The translations under genes and the position numbers were made by a program. A model generated the notes under the pieces. That model saw nothing but the letters and a program-made list of their open reading frames with translations. It was not told where the DNA came from and made no database searches. Below are positions 1-9,847 of a stretch of DNA of 57,496 bases, piece after piece. Every line of letters starts with the position of its first letter. Positions within the stretch are counted from its first letter, which is position 1. Source of the DNA: Beijerinckiaceae bacterium (GTDB taxonomy: Bacteria > Pseudomonadota > Alphaproteobacteria > Rhizobiales > Beijerinckiaceae); the NCBI GenBank assembly GCA_019745195.1, contig JAIETL010000007.1, forward strand, positions 1 to 57,496, written 5' to 3'.

Positions 1-130
1 TTTGCGTTCGCAACCCAAACCTAACCGGCAATCGCCGATGACCACCCCTCAGCTACACCACGCTATGGGACACGACCGTCAGCGCCTCGCGAATGCGGCT
101 TCGCATGGCGTAGGTACATGTCAAATCGCC

Positions 131-205
131 TGTCGGCTTAGCGTCCAATCCGGAACTCTTGAGCGTCGAATCCGGAATTTGGAAGCGTCTAATCCGGCAA
201 GCGGA
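131..205 (+). mobile_element. Orphan Tni/Tn7-like transposon end
   Basis: Starts with TGTCGGC at 131 and continues into three direct copies of a unit GCGTC-N-AATCCGG whose GCGTC cores begin at 141, 163 and 185, an exact 22-bp period. This is the layout of a terminal repeat followed by tandem TniA/TnsB binding sites. It resembles the ends of the intact element at 18871-22675: TGTCG start and a TCCG(N)GAACT core. No transposase follows it, so it is read as a remnant. The rest of 1-448 shows no gene I can support. Confidence 0.5.
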
Positions 206-448
206 AGCTGTGGATAGCTTGCCATGCAACTATGCGCCCGGCTGTGCGGCCACCGGAAGCAGCGCAATCCCGCTCTTTTGCGATGGCGTCCTGGTCCGGT
301 TCCGGATCTTCCACGATCAACCCGCAAGGGGTCGGCTACGCTAGCGTGCCGCCGCTGCGGCTGACGCCTTCGCGGTGATCGCGACCGGCCCCGGCCCTTC
401 GAGGAGCCATCGAGCGGGAATTGCCCCGCTCCCGGATGGAGCCTCACG

Positions 449-634
449 ATGTCGAACGATCTTGTCCTTGCCCAGAGCCACGCCTTCGCACTCGCCCGCA
501 CGCTGATGGTCGCGGTCACAGTTTTCCAGATCGACGGCGCCTATGGAGTGCTGCCGAGCGACGAGATCGACGACGCAGACGACCTGCACGTCATCCACGA
601 ATTCGACCCCCATGATCGCCGACTGGCTCACTGA
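449..634 (+). CDS. Small hypothetical acidic protein (61 aa)
   Basis: A 61-residue reading frame with a Shine-Dalgarno-like GGAG about 8 nt before its ATG. The C-terminal half is acidic (EIDDADDLHVIHEFDPHD), unlike the Arg/Pro/Ala-rich shadow frames around it. A stretch AYGVLPSDEIDDAD looks like a conserved short-protein core, but I do not recognise a family. It lies alone upstream of the DUF3991/Toprim gene, with about 190 bp of unassigned DNA between. The function is unknown. The frame composition and RBS are the only support. Confidence 0.5.
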   Translation: MSNDLVLAQSHAFALARTLMVAVTVFQIDGAYGVLPSDEIDDADDLHVIHEFDPHDRRLAH

Positions 635-826
635 GCCGGCACGGATGCCGCGAGCGAGCAGCCGCCCGCAAGGGAGGCTGCGCCGCGAACGATTGATCTC
701 ATCTTCCGTCGACGGTCGATCCGCGCCCTTGCAGGCAACGCTCGTCGCGGCGGTTGGGCTTGGACCCGCGAGATATGCGGGAGGGACGACGCAGCAGGAA
801 AGGCCGGACGCTAGGCGCCGGGAGAG

Positions 827-1732
827 ATGATGGAGCAACGGGAACTCGAGGAACTGAAGGGCCGCGTGCTGTGCGCGGCGGTGCTGGCGAAGGCCGGTTT
901 CGCCATCGATATGAAGGAAAGCACGCGCCGCGCGGTCAAGCATCGGCGCGGCGGCGACATCATCATCGTGATCCATGAGGGAAGAGGCTGGTTCGATCCG
1001 CTGTCGGACGCCAAGGGCGACGTGTTCTCGCTGGTCCAGCATTTGGACGGCTCGCCCTTCGCGGAGGCGTTGGCGCGTGCGAGCGAGTTGGTCGGGTTCA
1101 GGCCTGTCGAGCCCGCCTGGACGCGACCAGATAGAAGGCGAAAAACCGACATGTCGCTCGTCGAGCGCTGGCGCGAGCGGCGAACACCTCGCCCGGATTC
1201 CGCGACGTGGCGCTACCTGCGTCACGAACGCCAACTTCCGGATGACGTGCTGCGCGCCGCCATCCGCGAGAAACTGCTGCGCGAAGGCCCGCGTGGCAGC
1301 CTATGGGCTGCCCATGTCGATGATCATGGAGCCGTCACCGGTTGGGAGGAGCGTGGTCCAGAATGGCGCGGTTTCTCGACTGGAGGAGCGAAGGTGCTGT
1401 TTCGCCTCGGTGAGCTCAACGGCCTCAGGATTTGCGTCACCGAGGCCGCGATCGATGCCATGAGCCTTGCGGCGCTCGAGGGGCTGCGGGATGGCTGCCT
1501 CTATCTCAGCACCGGCGGCGGCTGGTCACAGGCGACGCAAGCCGCGCTGCAAACGCTTGCCGCCCGTCCCGGCGCCCAACTCGTCGCGGCGACCGACGCC
1601 AACAGTAAGGGCGAGGCATATGCTGGCCGGCTGCGCGAGATCGCCGAGACCGCGGGCTGTGACTGGTTCCGACTGACGCCACCCAGCGAGGACTGGAACG
1701 CCGCTCTGAAGGAGAAGGTCAGGGACGAGTAG
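827..1732 (+). CDS. DUF3991 and Toprim domain protein
   Basis: A 301-residue protein of the DUF3991-Toprim_2 type found on alphaproteobacterial plasmids and ICEs. The N-terminal half (about 1-110) has the DUF3991 pattern, including GGDIIIVIHEGRGWFDP and KGDVFSLVQHLDG, resembling the zinc-free CHC2-like part of primases. The C-terminal half holds a Toprim-like core: LRICVTEAAIDAMSLAALEG, with the catalytic-type Glu, then LVAATDANSKGEAYAGRL, an acidic D-x-N motif. By family it probably acts on nucleic acid during element replication or transfer. That role is inference, because no biochemical role is established. ATG codons at 827 and 830 are both possible after GGGAGA. Confidence 0.82.
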   Translation: MMEQRELEELKGRVLCAAVLAKAGFAIDMKESTRRAVKHRRGGDIIIVIHEGRGWFDPLSDAKGDVFSLVQHLDGSPFAEALARASELVGFRPVEPAWTRPDRRRKTDMSLVERWRERRTPRPDSATWRYLRHERQLPDDVLRAAIREKLLREGPRGSLWAAHVDDHGAVTGWEERGPEWRGFSTGGAKVLFRLGELNGLRICVTEAAIDAMSLAALEGLRDGCLYLSTGGGWSQATQAALQTLAARPGAQLVAATDANSKGEAYAGRLREIAETAGCDWFRLTPPSEDWNAALKEKVRDE

Positions 1733-1931
1733 GAGAGAAAGGAGAGGAGAAAAGGCCTGCCGCATGCCCGCCGGCCGCATCAAGGGTGACGCTTCGCCCG
1801 GCTGCGCCGGCCCTTGACCCGGCCGACCAGGGAGGCGGCCGCGGCGGAGGGGTCAGGAAGAGCCGAAGCTGATGGCGATATCGCGAGGATGAGCCGCGCT
1901 CCGGTCTGACGAGACTCGTAGGAGCCTTCCC

Positions 1932-2534
1932 ATGACCCTCCCGCAGACCCGAAAAGTGTTTCAGGGTGTCGCCGACCGGCGGCAGATGTTCCGGATGTTC
2001 GATCGCCATGCCCAGCGGCCGGGTCGCGACCGTGACGATGGAACGGCGCTTTATGCCGGCGAATGGTTCGAGATTGGTCGTGCCGAGCACGACTACATGT
2101 TCGAGGTCCTGCCACCGGTGATCCTGGCGGTCGACATGTTCGCGATGCGCGAATTCCTGACCGCGTCGATCACGAGCATCTTCTTCACACTGTGGATCGA
2201 CGGTAGGGCCCGGTACTTCCACGCCTATTGCGATCTCGCCGATGTCGGTTCCGGCAGGCGCATGCGCGAGGCGATCGTCGAGCGCGAGAGCCGCCCCGTG
2301 CGGGCGATGACGCGGCATGAGCGGCTCGAGCACATCTGGTCGAGCACGCATGACGACTATCGCGGCTATGCCGGCGAGCGCTGGCCTGCACCCGACCGGG
2401 GCAAGCGCACCGTCACCGTCTATGGCGGCCGGCACGGCACGACGCAAAAACTTCTCGACGGCCTGACCGACAGCGAGATCAGCGAAAAGCTCCCGGTGCA
2501 TCTGCGCTATCTGCCCGACGCGGCTGCGGCATGA
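1932..2534 (+). CDS. DUF1419 domain protein
   Basis: A 200-residue soluble protein matching the DUF1419 family of rhizobial plasmids and islands (recognisable stretches: GEWFEIGRAEHDYMFEVLPP and MREFLTASITSIFFTLW). The start is supported by AGGAG 5-10 nt upstream. It is followed 9 bp later by the DUF3085 gene, so the two are probably co-transcribed. The 199-bp spacer before it is GC-rich and contains small hairpins but no gene. Function unknown. It belongs to the conserved mobile-element backbone. Confidence 0.8.
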   Translation: MTLPQTRKVFQGVADRRQMFRMFDRHAQRPGRDRDDGTALYAGEWFEIGRAEHDYMFEVLPPVILAVDMFAMREFLTASITSIFFTLWIDGRARYFHAYCDLADVGSGRRMREAIVERESRPVRAMTRHERLEHIWSSTHDDYRGYAGERWPAPDRGKRTVTVYGGRHGTTQKLLDGLTDSEISEKLPVHLRYLPDAAAA

Positions 2535-2543
2535 GGCGCCGCC

Positions 2544-2930
2544 ATGTTCACCTTCTCCGTGACGGACGTCCGCGCCGTGATCACGCGCGGGCGCATCGAC
2601 GCGTTCAGCCATGGCGGATTCCGCAGCCTGCATTCCGAAGTTGATGCGCGACCTGGCCTTTGGCTGGTCGGCGACGAGGGCGTCTACATCATGTCGAACG
2701 GCAGGCTCGCCGACGGCCAGCGTCCGCTCGTGGTCTACGCCCAGGAGTGCGATCCCAAGACCAATCCCGACGACTGGCACTACAAGCGCCAGCACTTTGG
2801 CGGTGACGATGGCGTCGAGTTCATCGATGCCGCCGTGCTCATCAAGCTGATCGCGGCCGCTCCCGAAGCGACCCATCTCCGGATCACGCTGACCGACGGC
2901 GAGATCTCGTTGGCCCTCCTCCGGCGCTGA
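2544..2930 (+). CDS. DUF3085 domain protein
   Basis: A 128-residue protein with the DUF3085 signature: GLWLVGDEGVYIMSNG followed by a YAQECDP motif with an invariant Cys and a short acidic C-terminal helix (LRITLTDGEISL). It begins 9 bp after the DUF1419 stop, giving a two-gene unit typical of alphaproteobacterial accessory elements. No signal peptide or membrane segment. The family has no assigned function. Its conserved partnership with DUF1419 and the large methylase-helicase downstream is the main contextual clue. Confidence 0.8.
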   Translation: MFTFSVTDVRAVITRGRIDAFSHGGFRSLHSEVDARPGLWLVGDEGVYIMSNGRLADGQRPLVVYAQECDPKTNPDDWHYKRQHFGGDDGVEFIDAAVLIKLIAAAPEATHLRITLTDGEISLALLRR

Positions 2931-3033
2931 ACCGGCGGCCGACCCTAACACTCATCGCGCATCCATTCGCTCGTCGCCCGACCCAGTCCGGCGGAAGCGA
3001 TGGCGCGCGCCCTTAGCCCAGGAGAATATCACC

Positions 3034-6000
3034 ATGGCGCAAAATCACCGCCTGAATCTCGATCCTTTCACCATCGACCTCTTCAACGACACAGCTCTTT
3101 CGTCGAGCATAAGTCTTGGCGTCACGGCCTTCGCGGGCGACGTTCCCGCCAACGATGACGAAGATCCCGATCCGCCGCCGACGCCTGCGCTGCGAGCGGC
3201 CTCGCCAACGCGAGCGCCCGCGCCTCATCCACAGGGTGCCAATCTTCGCCTCGACGGCGACCGCGGCCTCGCCGCAGGCTGGAAGGATCGTGCTCGCGAC
3301 AGCATCGCAGCGATCCGACTCGCTGCGGGAATCGAATCCGAGGATAGACCGGCGACGCCAGACGAACAGCGCAGGCTGATCCGCTTCACCGGGTTCGGCG
3401 CATCCGACCTCGCCAACGGCGTCTTCCGGCGGCCGGGCGAGACGATGTTCCGGAAGGGCTGGGAGACGATTGGCGGCGCGCTGCGGGAGGCGGTCAGCGA
3501 CGCCGACTACGCCTCGCTCGCGCGCTGCACCCAGTATGCCCATTTCACGCCGGAGTTCATCGTCCGGGCAATCTGGTCCGGTCTGCAGCGGATAGGGTGG
3601 CGCGGCGGCCTTGTGCTGGAGCCTGGCATCGGCACTGGGCTGTTTCCTACGCTGATGCCAAAGGCGCTTCGTGATGGCGCACATGTCACTGGCGTCGAAC
3701 TCGATCCGACGACAGCGCGCATCGCCCGGCTTTTGCAGCCGCGCGCCCGCATCATCACCGGCGACTTTTCGCGGACCGAGCTGCCGGCGAATTTCGATCT
3801 CGCCATCGGCAACCCGCCATTCTCCGATCGCACCGTCCGCTCCGACCGCGCCTATCGGTCGATGGGTCTGCGGCTGCATGACTACTTTATCGCGCGATCC
3901 ATCGACCTGCTGAAGCCCGGCGGCCTCGCAGTCTTCGTCATCTTGCACGGGACCATGGACAAGGTGGACGCCTCGGCGCGCGAGCACATCGCAAGGTCCG
4001 CCGACCTGATCGCCGCCATCCGCCTGCCGGCGGGTAGTTTTCGGGCGGACGCCGGCACGGACGTCGTCGTCGACATCCTGTTCTTCCGAAAGCGCAAGGC
4101 CGGCGAGGGGCAGGGCGATCTCGCCTGGCTCGATCTCGATGAGGTCCGGGCCGCCACCGCCGACGAGGGCGCCATCCGCGTCAATCGCTGGTTCGCGCGT
4201 CGCCCGGACTTTGTACTCGGCGCGCACGCCCTCACCGTTGGTCCCTTTGGCGAGACCTACACATGCCTGCCGCATGCTGATGAGGAACTGGCTGCCGGAC
4301 TGGACCGAGCAATCGGCTCCCTTCCGGAGGCCCTCTATGACGGCGAGCCGGAGGTGCTCGATCTCGACGATCATGCACTTCCCGATGCAGCCTCGGCGCA
4401 ACCCGACTGCGCGCGCATCCGCGAGGGCAGCTACTTCGTCGATACGCGCCGCGGCCTGATGCAGCTCGTCGATGGCAAGCCGGTTGCCGTGAAGGTTCGA
4501 AAAGGTCGGAGCGCCGAGGGCGTCCCGGAAAAGCACGTCCGGATCATCCAAAAGCTGATACCGATCCGTGACGCTGTACGCGAGGTCCTCAAACTTCAGG
4601 AACAGGACCGACCATGGAAGGACGCGCAGGTTCGCCTGCGCATCACCTGGTCCAGTTTTCTTCGCGACTTCGGACCGATCAACCACACGACGGTTTCGAT
4701 CTCAGAGGATGAGACGACCGGCGAGGTCCGCGAGACGCACCGCCGGCCCAACCTGCAACCCTTCCTCGACGATCCCGATTGCTGGCTCGTCGCCTCGATC
4801 GAGGATTACGACCTCGACACCGACACGGCGAAGCCAGGCCCGCTGTTCAGCGAGCGGGTCATCGCGCCGCCGGCGCCGCCTGTGATCACCTCGGCTGCTG
4901 ACGCGCTCGCCGTCGTCCTGAACGAACGCGGTCATGTCGATCTCGATCACATCGCCGAGCTGCTGCATCGGGATGTCGCCGATGTCGTCGTCGAGCTGGG
5001 AGACGCGATCTTCCAGAATCCGGCCGACGGCGCCTGGCTGATGGCGGACGCCTATCTGTCGGGGCCGGTGCGCGACAAGCTGACGGTGGCTGAAGCCGCA
5101 GCCGCGCTCGACCCGGTGTTCGAGCGAAACGTCCGCGCGCTTGTCACCGTCCAGCCCGCTGATCTCGGCCCCTCCGACATCACCGCCCGTCTCGGCGCGC
5201 CCTGGATTCCGGCGGCCGACGTCATCGCTTTCGTGAAGGAGACGATGGGAGTCGATATCCGCATCCACCACATGCCGGAACTCGCGTCATGGACGGTTGA
5301 TGCGCGCCAGCTCGGGTGGCTGGCGGCAGGAACCTCCGACTGGGGCACGGGCCGCCGTCACGCCGGCGAACTGCTGACCGACGCCTTGAACAGCCGCATC
5401 CCGCAAATCTTCGACACGGTCGAGGACAATGGCCGCGAGCAGCGCGTGCTCAATGTCGTCGATACCGAAGCCGCCAAGGAAAAGCTCCAGAAGATCAAGA
5501 CTGCCTTCCAGGCTTGGGTCTGGTCCGACCCCGACCGCACCGACCGACTGGCGCGGGTCTACAATGATCGCTTCAACAACATCGCGCCGCGCGCCTTCGA
5601 CGGCTCGCATCTCAAACTGCCCGGCGCGAGCGGCGCATTCACCCTCTACCCCCATCAGAAGCGCGGCATCTGGCGGATCATTTCGGCCGGTACGACCTAT
5701 CTCGCCCACGCGGTCGGGGCCGGCAAGACAATGACGTTTGCGGCCGCTGTGATGGAACAGCGCCGGCTTGGCCTGATCGCCAAGGCCATGTTGGTCGTGC
5801 CGGGCCATTGCCTGGCGCAGGTCGCGCGCGAGTTTTTGGCGCTCTACCCGAACGCCCGCATCCTCGTCGCCGACGAGAGCAATTTTACCAAGGAGAAGCG
5901 CCACCGCTTTCTGTCGCGTGCCGCGACCGCGACCTGGGACGCGATCATCATCACCCATTCGGCGTTCCGCTTCATCGACGTGCCGTCCGCCTTTGAGCAG

Positions 6001-8136
6001 CAGATGATCCAGGACGAACTCGAACTCTACGAGAGTCTCCTGACGAAGGTTGAGACCGACGACCGCGTCTCGCGCAAGCGGCTCGAACGCCTGAAAGAGG
6101 GCTTGAAGGAGCGGCTTGAGGCGCTCGCAACCCGCAAGGACGATCTCTTGACGATCTCCGAACTCGGCATCGACCAGATCATTGTCGACGAGGCGCAGGA
6201 GTTCCGGAAGTTGTCCTTCGCCACCAACATGTCGACGCTGAAGGGCGTCGACCCCAACGGCTCGCAGCGCGCCTGGGACCTCTATGTGAAGTCGCGCTTC
6301 GTCGAGACCAAGAACCCAGGCCGGGCGTTGGTGCTGGCATCGGGCACGCCGATCACCAACACGCTCGGCGAGATGTTCTCGGTGCAGCGGCTGATGGACG
6401 ATGCCGCACTTCGCCAGCGTGGACTGCACGAGTTCGACGCCTGGGCCTCGACCTTTGGCGACACCACGACCGAGCTCGAGCTGCAGCCATCGGGCAGATA
6501 CAAGCCGGTCTCGCGCTTCGCCAGCTTCGTCAATGTGCCCGAGCTCATCGCGATGTTCCGGAGCTTCGCGGATGTCGTGCTGCCCGAAGACCTGCGGCAC
6601 TATGTGAAGGTGCCGGCGATCTCGACGGGCTGCCGCCAGATCCTGACGGCCAAACCGACATCGGCCTTCAAGTCCTATCAGCGTCTGCTGGACGAACGCA
6701 TCAAGGCGATCGAGATGCGCGACCGGCCGCCAGAGCCTGGGGACGACATCCTGCTCTCAGTCATCACCGATGGCCGCCATGCCGCGATCGACCTGCGCCT
6801 CGTCGATCCCGACAATGACAACGAGCCTGAGAACAAGCTCAACCTGTTGATCGATAACGCCTTGCGCATCTGGCAGGAGACGGCTGGAGCAAACTACATG
6901 CGACCAGACGGCAAGCCTTACGACACGCTCGGCGCGGCCCAAATGATCTTCTCAGATCTCGGCACGATCAGCGTCGAAAAGAGCCGCGGCTTTTCGGCCT
7001 ATCGCTGGATCCGCGACGAGCTCGTCCGGCGCGGCGTGCCGGCTTCCGAGATCGCCTTCATGCAAGACTTTAGGAAGTCGGAGGCGAAGCAGCGGCTGTT
7101 CGGCGATGTCCGCTCCGGCAAGGTGCGCTTCCTGATCGGCTCCTCCGAGACGATGGGCACGGGCGTCAACGCCCAGCTCCGGCTGAAGGCGCTGCATCAT
7201 CTCGACGTGCCTTGGTTGCCCTCGCAGATCGAGCAGCGCGAAGGGAGGATCGTGCGGCAGGGCAACCAGCACGACGAGATCAACATCTTCGCTTATGCGA
7301 CGCAAGGCTCGCTCGACGCGACGATGTGGCAAAACAACGAGCGAAAGGCGCGCTTCATCGCGGCCGCGCTCTCGGGCGATACATCGATCCGCCGGCTCGA
7401 GGATATGGGTGAGGGGCAGGCCAGCCAGTTCGCGATGGCAAAGGCGATCGCGTCGGGCGATCAGCGCTTGATGCAGAAAGCCGGGTTGGAGGCCGAGATT
7501 GCCCGGTTGGAACGCCTGCGCGCTGCCCATCAGGACGATCAGTTCGCCGTGCGGCGGCAGCTACGCGATGCCGAGCGCGACATCGATGTCTCGACCCGGC
7601 GGATCGGTGAGATCGGCCGCGACATCGAGCGCCTCATCCCGACCGCCGGCGACGCCTTTGCAGTGACGGTGATCGGCAAGTCCTATCGGGAGCGCAAAGA
7701 GGCCGGCCGTGCCCTACTGAAAGAAATCCTCACCCTCGTGCAGATGCGGCAAGAGTGCGAGGTGACCATCGCCACGATCGGCGGGTTCGACCTGGAGTTC
7801 TGCGGCGAGCGCGGCGGGCGCGACGGCTATCGCTATGAGACGGTTCTGCTGCGCAGCGGTTCCGAGGACGAAATCGATCTGCCGGTCACGGTGACGCCAC
7901 TCGGCGCGGTGTCGCGGCTCGAGCACGCGCTCGGGGATATGGAAGGCGAGCAGGCGCGGTATAATCAGCGGCTCGCTGAGGCTCAGCGCAGGTTGGCGTC
8001 GTATCGGTCGCGCGCGGGCGGAGAGTTCGCCTTCGGCGAGGAACTGGCGGAAAAACGCCGGCAACTGGTGGCGATCGAGACAGCGATGGCGAACGATATC
8101 GACAGCCCCGATGCGATCAACGGCGTTGCCGCTTGA
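3034..8136 (+). CDS. DarB-like DNA methyltransferase-helicase
   Basis: A 1700-residue fusion. The N-terminal methyltransferase (about 90-400) has the AdoMet-binding VLEPGIGTGLFPTLM and the amino-MTase motif GNPPF near residue 259. The middle and C-terminal part is a superfamily 2 helicase: Walker A AHAVGAGKTMT near 893, Walker B DEAQEF near 1052, GTPITNT near 1108, and motif VI REGRIVRQGNQ near 1400, then a coiled-coil-like tail. The architecture matches phage P1 DarB and its plasmid/ICE relatives, which protect incoming DNA from type I restriction. Such a role here is inference. The start is supported by AGGAG 9 nt upstream. It is in the same direction as all backbone genes. A strand-opposite 557-residue frame is only a GC shadow. 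Confidence 0.88.
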   Translation: MAQNHRLNLDPFTIDLFNDTALSSSISLGVTAFAGDVPANDDEDPDPPPTPALRAASPTRAPAPHPQGANLRLDGDRGLAAGWKDRARDSIAAIRLAAGIESEDRPATPDEQRRLIRFTGFGASDLANGVFRRPGETMFRKGWETIGGALREAVSDADYASLARCTQYAHFTPEFIVRAIWSGLQRIGWRGGLVLEPGIGTGLFPTLMPKALRDGAHVTGVELDPTTARIARLLQPRARIITGDFSRTELPANFDLAIGNPPFSDRTVRSDRAYRSMGLRLHDYFIARSIDLLKPGGLAVFVILHGTMDKVDASAREHIARSADLIAAIRLPAGSFRADAGTDVVVDILFFRKRKAGEGQGDLAWLDLDEVRAATADEGAIRVNRWFARRPDFVLGAHALTVGPFGETYTCLPHADEELAAGLDRAIGSLPEALYDGEPEVLDLDDHALPDAASAQPDCARIREGSYFVDTRRGLMQLVDGKPVAVKVRKGRSAEGVPEKHVRIIQKLIPIRDAVREVLKLQEQDRPWKDAQVRLRITWSSFLRDFGPINHTTVSISEDETTGEVRETHRRPNLQPFLDDPDCWLVASIEDYDLDTDTAKPGPLFSERVIAPPAPPVITSAADALAVVLNERGHVDLDHIAELLHRDVADVVVELGDAIFQNPADGAWLMADAYLSGPVRDKLTVAEAAAALDPVFERNVRALVTVQPADLGPSDITARLGAPWIPAADVIAFVKETMGVDIRIHHMPELASWTVDARQLGWLAAGTSDWGTGRRHAGELLTDALNSRIPQIFDTVEDNGREQRVLNVVDTEAAKEKLQKIKTAFQAWVWSDPDRTDRLARVYNDRFNNIAPRAFDGSHLKLPGASGAFTLYPHQKRGIWRIISAGTTYLAHAVGAGKTMTFAAAVMEQRRLGLIAKAMLVVPGHCLAQVAREFLALYPNARILVADESNFTKEKRHRFLSRAATATWDAIIITHSAFRFIDVPSAFEQQMIQDELELYESLLTKVETDDRVSRKRLERLKEGLKERLEALATRKDDLLTISELGIDQIIVDEAQEFRKLSFATNMSTLKGVDPNGSQRAWDLYVKSRFVETKNPGRALVLASGTPITNTLGEMFSVQRLMDDAALRQRGLHEFDAWASTFGDTTTELELQPSGRYKPVSRFASFVNVPELIAMFRSFADVVLPEDLRHYVKVPAISTGCRQILTAKPTSAFKSYQRLLDERIKAIEMRDRPPEPGDDILLSVITDGRHAAIDLRLVDPDNDNEPENKLNLLIDNALRIWQETAGANYMRPDGKPYDTLGAAQMIFSDLGTISVEKSRGFSAYRWIRDELVRRGVPASEIAFMQDFRKSEAKQRLFGDVRSGKVRFLIGSSETMGTGVNAQLRLKALHHLDVPWLPSQIEQREGRIVRQGNQHDEINIFAYATQGSLDATMWQNNERKARFIAAALSGDTSIRRLEDMGEGQASQFAMAKAIASGDQRLMQKAGLEAEIARLERLRAAHQDDQFAVRRQLRDAERDIDVSTRRIGEIGRDIERLIPTAGDAFAVTVIGKSYRERKEAGRALLKEILTLVQMRQECEVTIATIGGFDLEFCGERGGRDGYRYETVLLRSGSEDEIDLPVTVTPLGAVSRLEHALGDMEGEQARYNQRLAEAQRRLASYRSRAGGEFAFGEELAEKRRQLVAIETAMANDIDSPDAINGVAA

Positions 8137-8259
8137 CGACCACGCCCGACCCACCGTGTTGGCGCCGCCGCTCTCGCCACCGGTTCGATCTACTATCCGA
8201 ACAATCTGGACAAATCGGACAATCGAGACTATCTGTCGGAGTCAACGAAGGAGGGCGAC

Positions 8260-8976
8260 ATGGTCGCAACCGTACGAAGGGTTCAGGCCAAAGGGAGGGC
8301 CGCCGTTGATCCGGCAGCCCTCGCCGATGTCCTCAAGGTCTTGGCGCGCCACAATCCGGGGCTGTCCAAGACGGCTCTCGAAGCGACAGGCAAGGTCATG
8401 GCGGTCGTCTCGGCTGCTGCGTCTCGGCTGTCCATCGAACAGCAGCGGCGGGTCGCCGGACGTGACAACGAGTTGGCTCGCGCCGTCGAAGCCGTCGTGG
8501 AGGGGCTCGCAATCGGGGTCGGTCGCAAACTGATGGAGCTTCCGATCGAAAAGCCTGTCGAAATCAGCCAGGGCTCCGGCCTTGCGAGCGCTGTCGATCT
8601 CGACGAAGGCCGACGCCGTCTTGCCGAGTTCGCGACGCCAGTCCGGCTCGAGGACTGGGCGGGTCCGGTCGCGGGCCCCGGCGACATCGAGAGGATTTTC
8701 GGCACCAAGCGATCGACGTTGCATGAATGGCAGAAGCGCGGCGCCGTGATTGGTCTGCTCAAGGGCGAGCGCAAGCATGTCTTTCCCTTGGCCCAGTTCG
8801 TGGACGGCCGACCGGTCGAGGGCATGCCGCAGGTGACGAGGATCATCGGCCAGCCGCGCGTCGCCTGGCAGTGGCTTACCCAAACCAAGCCGAGCCTTGG
8901 TGAAAAGCCGCTCGATGCACTTAGGAACGGCCGTCTGGACGAGGTGCTGGACGCGGCGTCGCGTGATTTCGGCTGA
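8260..8976 (+). CDS. Antitoxin, DUF2384 (Xre/MbcA/ParS type)
   Basis: A 238-residue protein whose last about 60 residues carry the toxin-binding DUF2384 pattern (AWQWLTQTKPSLGEKPLDALRNG, then V-x-x-x-L-like). The middle holds a short DNA-binding-like segment, FGTKRSTLHEWQKRGAVIGL. It ends 3 nt before the GTG start of the RES toxin gene, the usual antitoxin-toxin order. The promoter stretch just upstream (8180-8250) repeats GGACAA/GGACAATC and ends in TGTCGGAG, a plausible autoregulatory operator. A strong AAGGAGG sits before the ATG. It should neutralise the toxin and repress the operon. It is longer than the usual 130-170 residues owing to an N-terminal extension. Confidence 0.85.
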   Translation: MVATVRRVQAKGRAAVDPAALADVLKVLARHNPGLSKTALEATGKVMAVVSAAASRLSIEQQRRVAGRDNELARAVEAVVEGLAIGVGRKLMELPIEKPVEISQGSGLASAVDLDEGRRRLAEFATPVRLEDWAGPVAGPGDIERIFGTKRSTLHEWQKRGAVIGLLKGERKHVFPLAQFVDGRPVEGMPQVTRIIGQPRVAWQWLTQTKPSLGEKPLDALRNGRLDEVLDAASRDFG

Positions 8977-8979
8977 GAC

Positions 8980-9564
8980 GTGAATCTCGATCCCAGGACA
9001 GTCCGCGATCTCGCGCTGGCGTTTCAACCGCGCGCCTATCTGCGCAACATCCCCGTTGCCCATATGAGGACGCCGCTCGGCATGGGTTTCGGGCACAGCC
9101 GGTTCTCAAGCCCGGGCCAAGCTTTCAAGCTTTTGTATCTAGCTCGCGATCTCGCCACGGCCATCGCGGAGACGATCGTTCGTGACCGTTTTGAAGGCGC
9201 TCGCGAGCGTGTTCTGGACGAAGGCGAAATCGAGAACTGGGCGGTCACCGAGGTCACGGCGACCGCGCCTCTCACCGTTCTCGATCTGCGCACGACCGGC
9301 CTTCTGAGGCTCGGCGTCAGCACCGACGCCGCGCGCGGCAAGGAGCATCGCGAGGGCCAGGAGCTCAGCGAAAATGTTCACTACTCCTTCGCCGTGGACG
9401 GGCTGCTTTACGCCTCACGTCTGACCGGGGCCGACTGCGTCGCGGTGTACGACCGCGCCGTTAGCGACAAGCTGACCTCTTCACCGGCCGTCGAACTCGT
9501 CAGGCAGGCCGATCTTGTCCCCGTACTACGCTCCATCGGCGTTTTCGTTCGCGCGAAGCGATAG
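8980..9564 (+). CDS. RES-domain toxin (NAD+ phosphorylase type)
   Basis: A 194-residue RES-domain protein. The three family residues are visible: Arg in GHSRFSSPG, Glu in LYLARDLATAIAET, and Ser in LLYASRLTGADCVAVYDR. Characterised RES toxins deplete NAD+ and are held inactive by a DUF2384 partner, which lies directly upstream. The GTG start 3 nt after the antitoxin stop is the only initiation codon that keeps the domain intact, and implies translational coupling. Likely role: addiction module stabilising the element. The 283 bp that follow (to 9847) contain no convincing gene, only an imperfect inverted repeat (CGGCCTGTCCG near 9749, CCGGACAGGTCG near 9799). Confidence 0.88.
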   Translation: MNLDPRTVRDLALAFQPRAYLRNIPVAHMRTPLGMGFGHSRFSSPGQAFKLLYLARDLATAIAETIVRDRFEGARERVLDEGEIENWAVTEVTATAPLTVLDLRTTGLLRLGVSTDAARGKEHREGQELSENVHYSFAVDGLLYASRLTGADCVAVYDRAVSDKLTSSPAVELVRQADLVPVLRSIGVFVRAKR

Positions 9565-9847
9565 CAGCGGTCCGATCAGAAAAAGCAAAATCCATGCGAG
9601 AGAGGAAAAGAGAAACCTTGCTCGCCGACCAGCCATCCCGATGACGCTGACGCTCAACCGCCGCCATCGCAATCCCGGCCCGTCGTCCTCGCAGGGCTTT
9701 CAGCCCCGCTCGTCCATCCGGCCCGAGATGCTCGGCCGCAGTTGCACCGGCCTGTCCGCTCCGCGGGCCGGAAGGGGTCTTCGGGAAGAAGACTGAGCCG
9801 GACAGGTCGAGGCCTTGTGTCCGGCGCCCTCGAACAGGAGCAGTTCC

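Noticed and set aside
141..189. Three 22-bp repeats as a possible CRISPR fragment
   Set aside because: The units are contiguous, with no spacers, and sit behind a transposon-type TGTCG terminus; no cas genes.
3013..4686. Open frame of 557 codons on the minus strand
   Set aside because: It lies wholly inside the DarB-like gene, has no family motif and shows the Arg/Ala/Gly-rich composition of GC shadows.
5287..6600. Minus-strand frame of 437 codons
   Set aside because: Antisense to the helicase part of the DarB-like gene, with no supporting motif.
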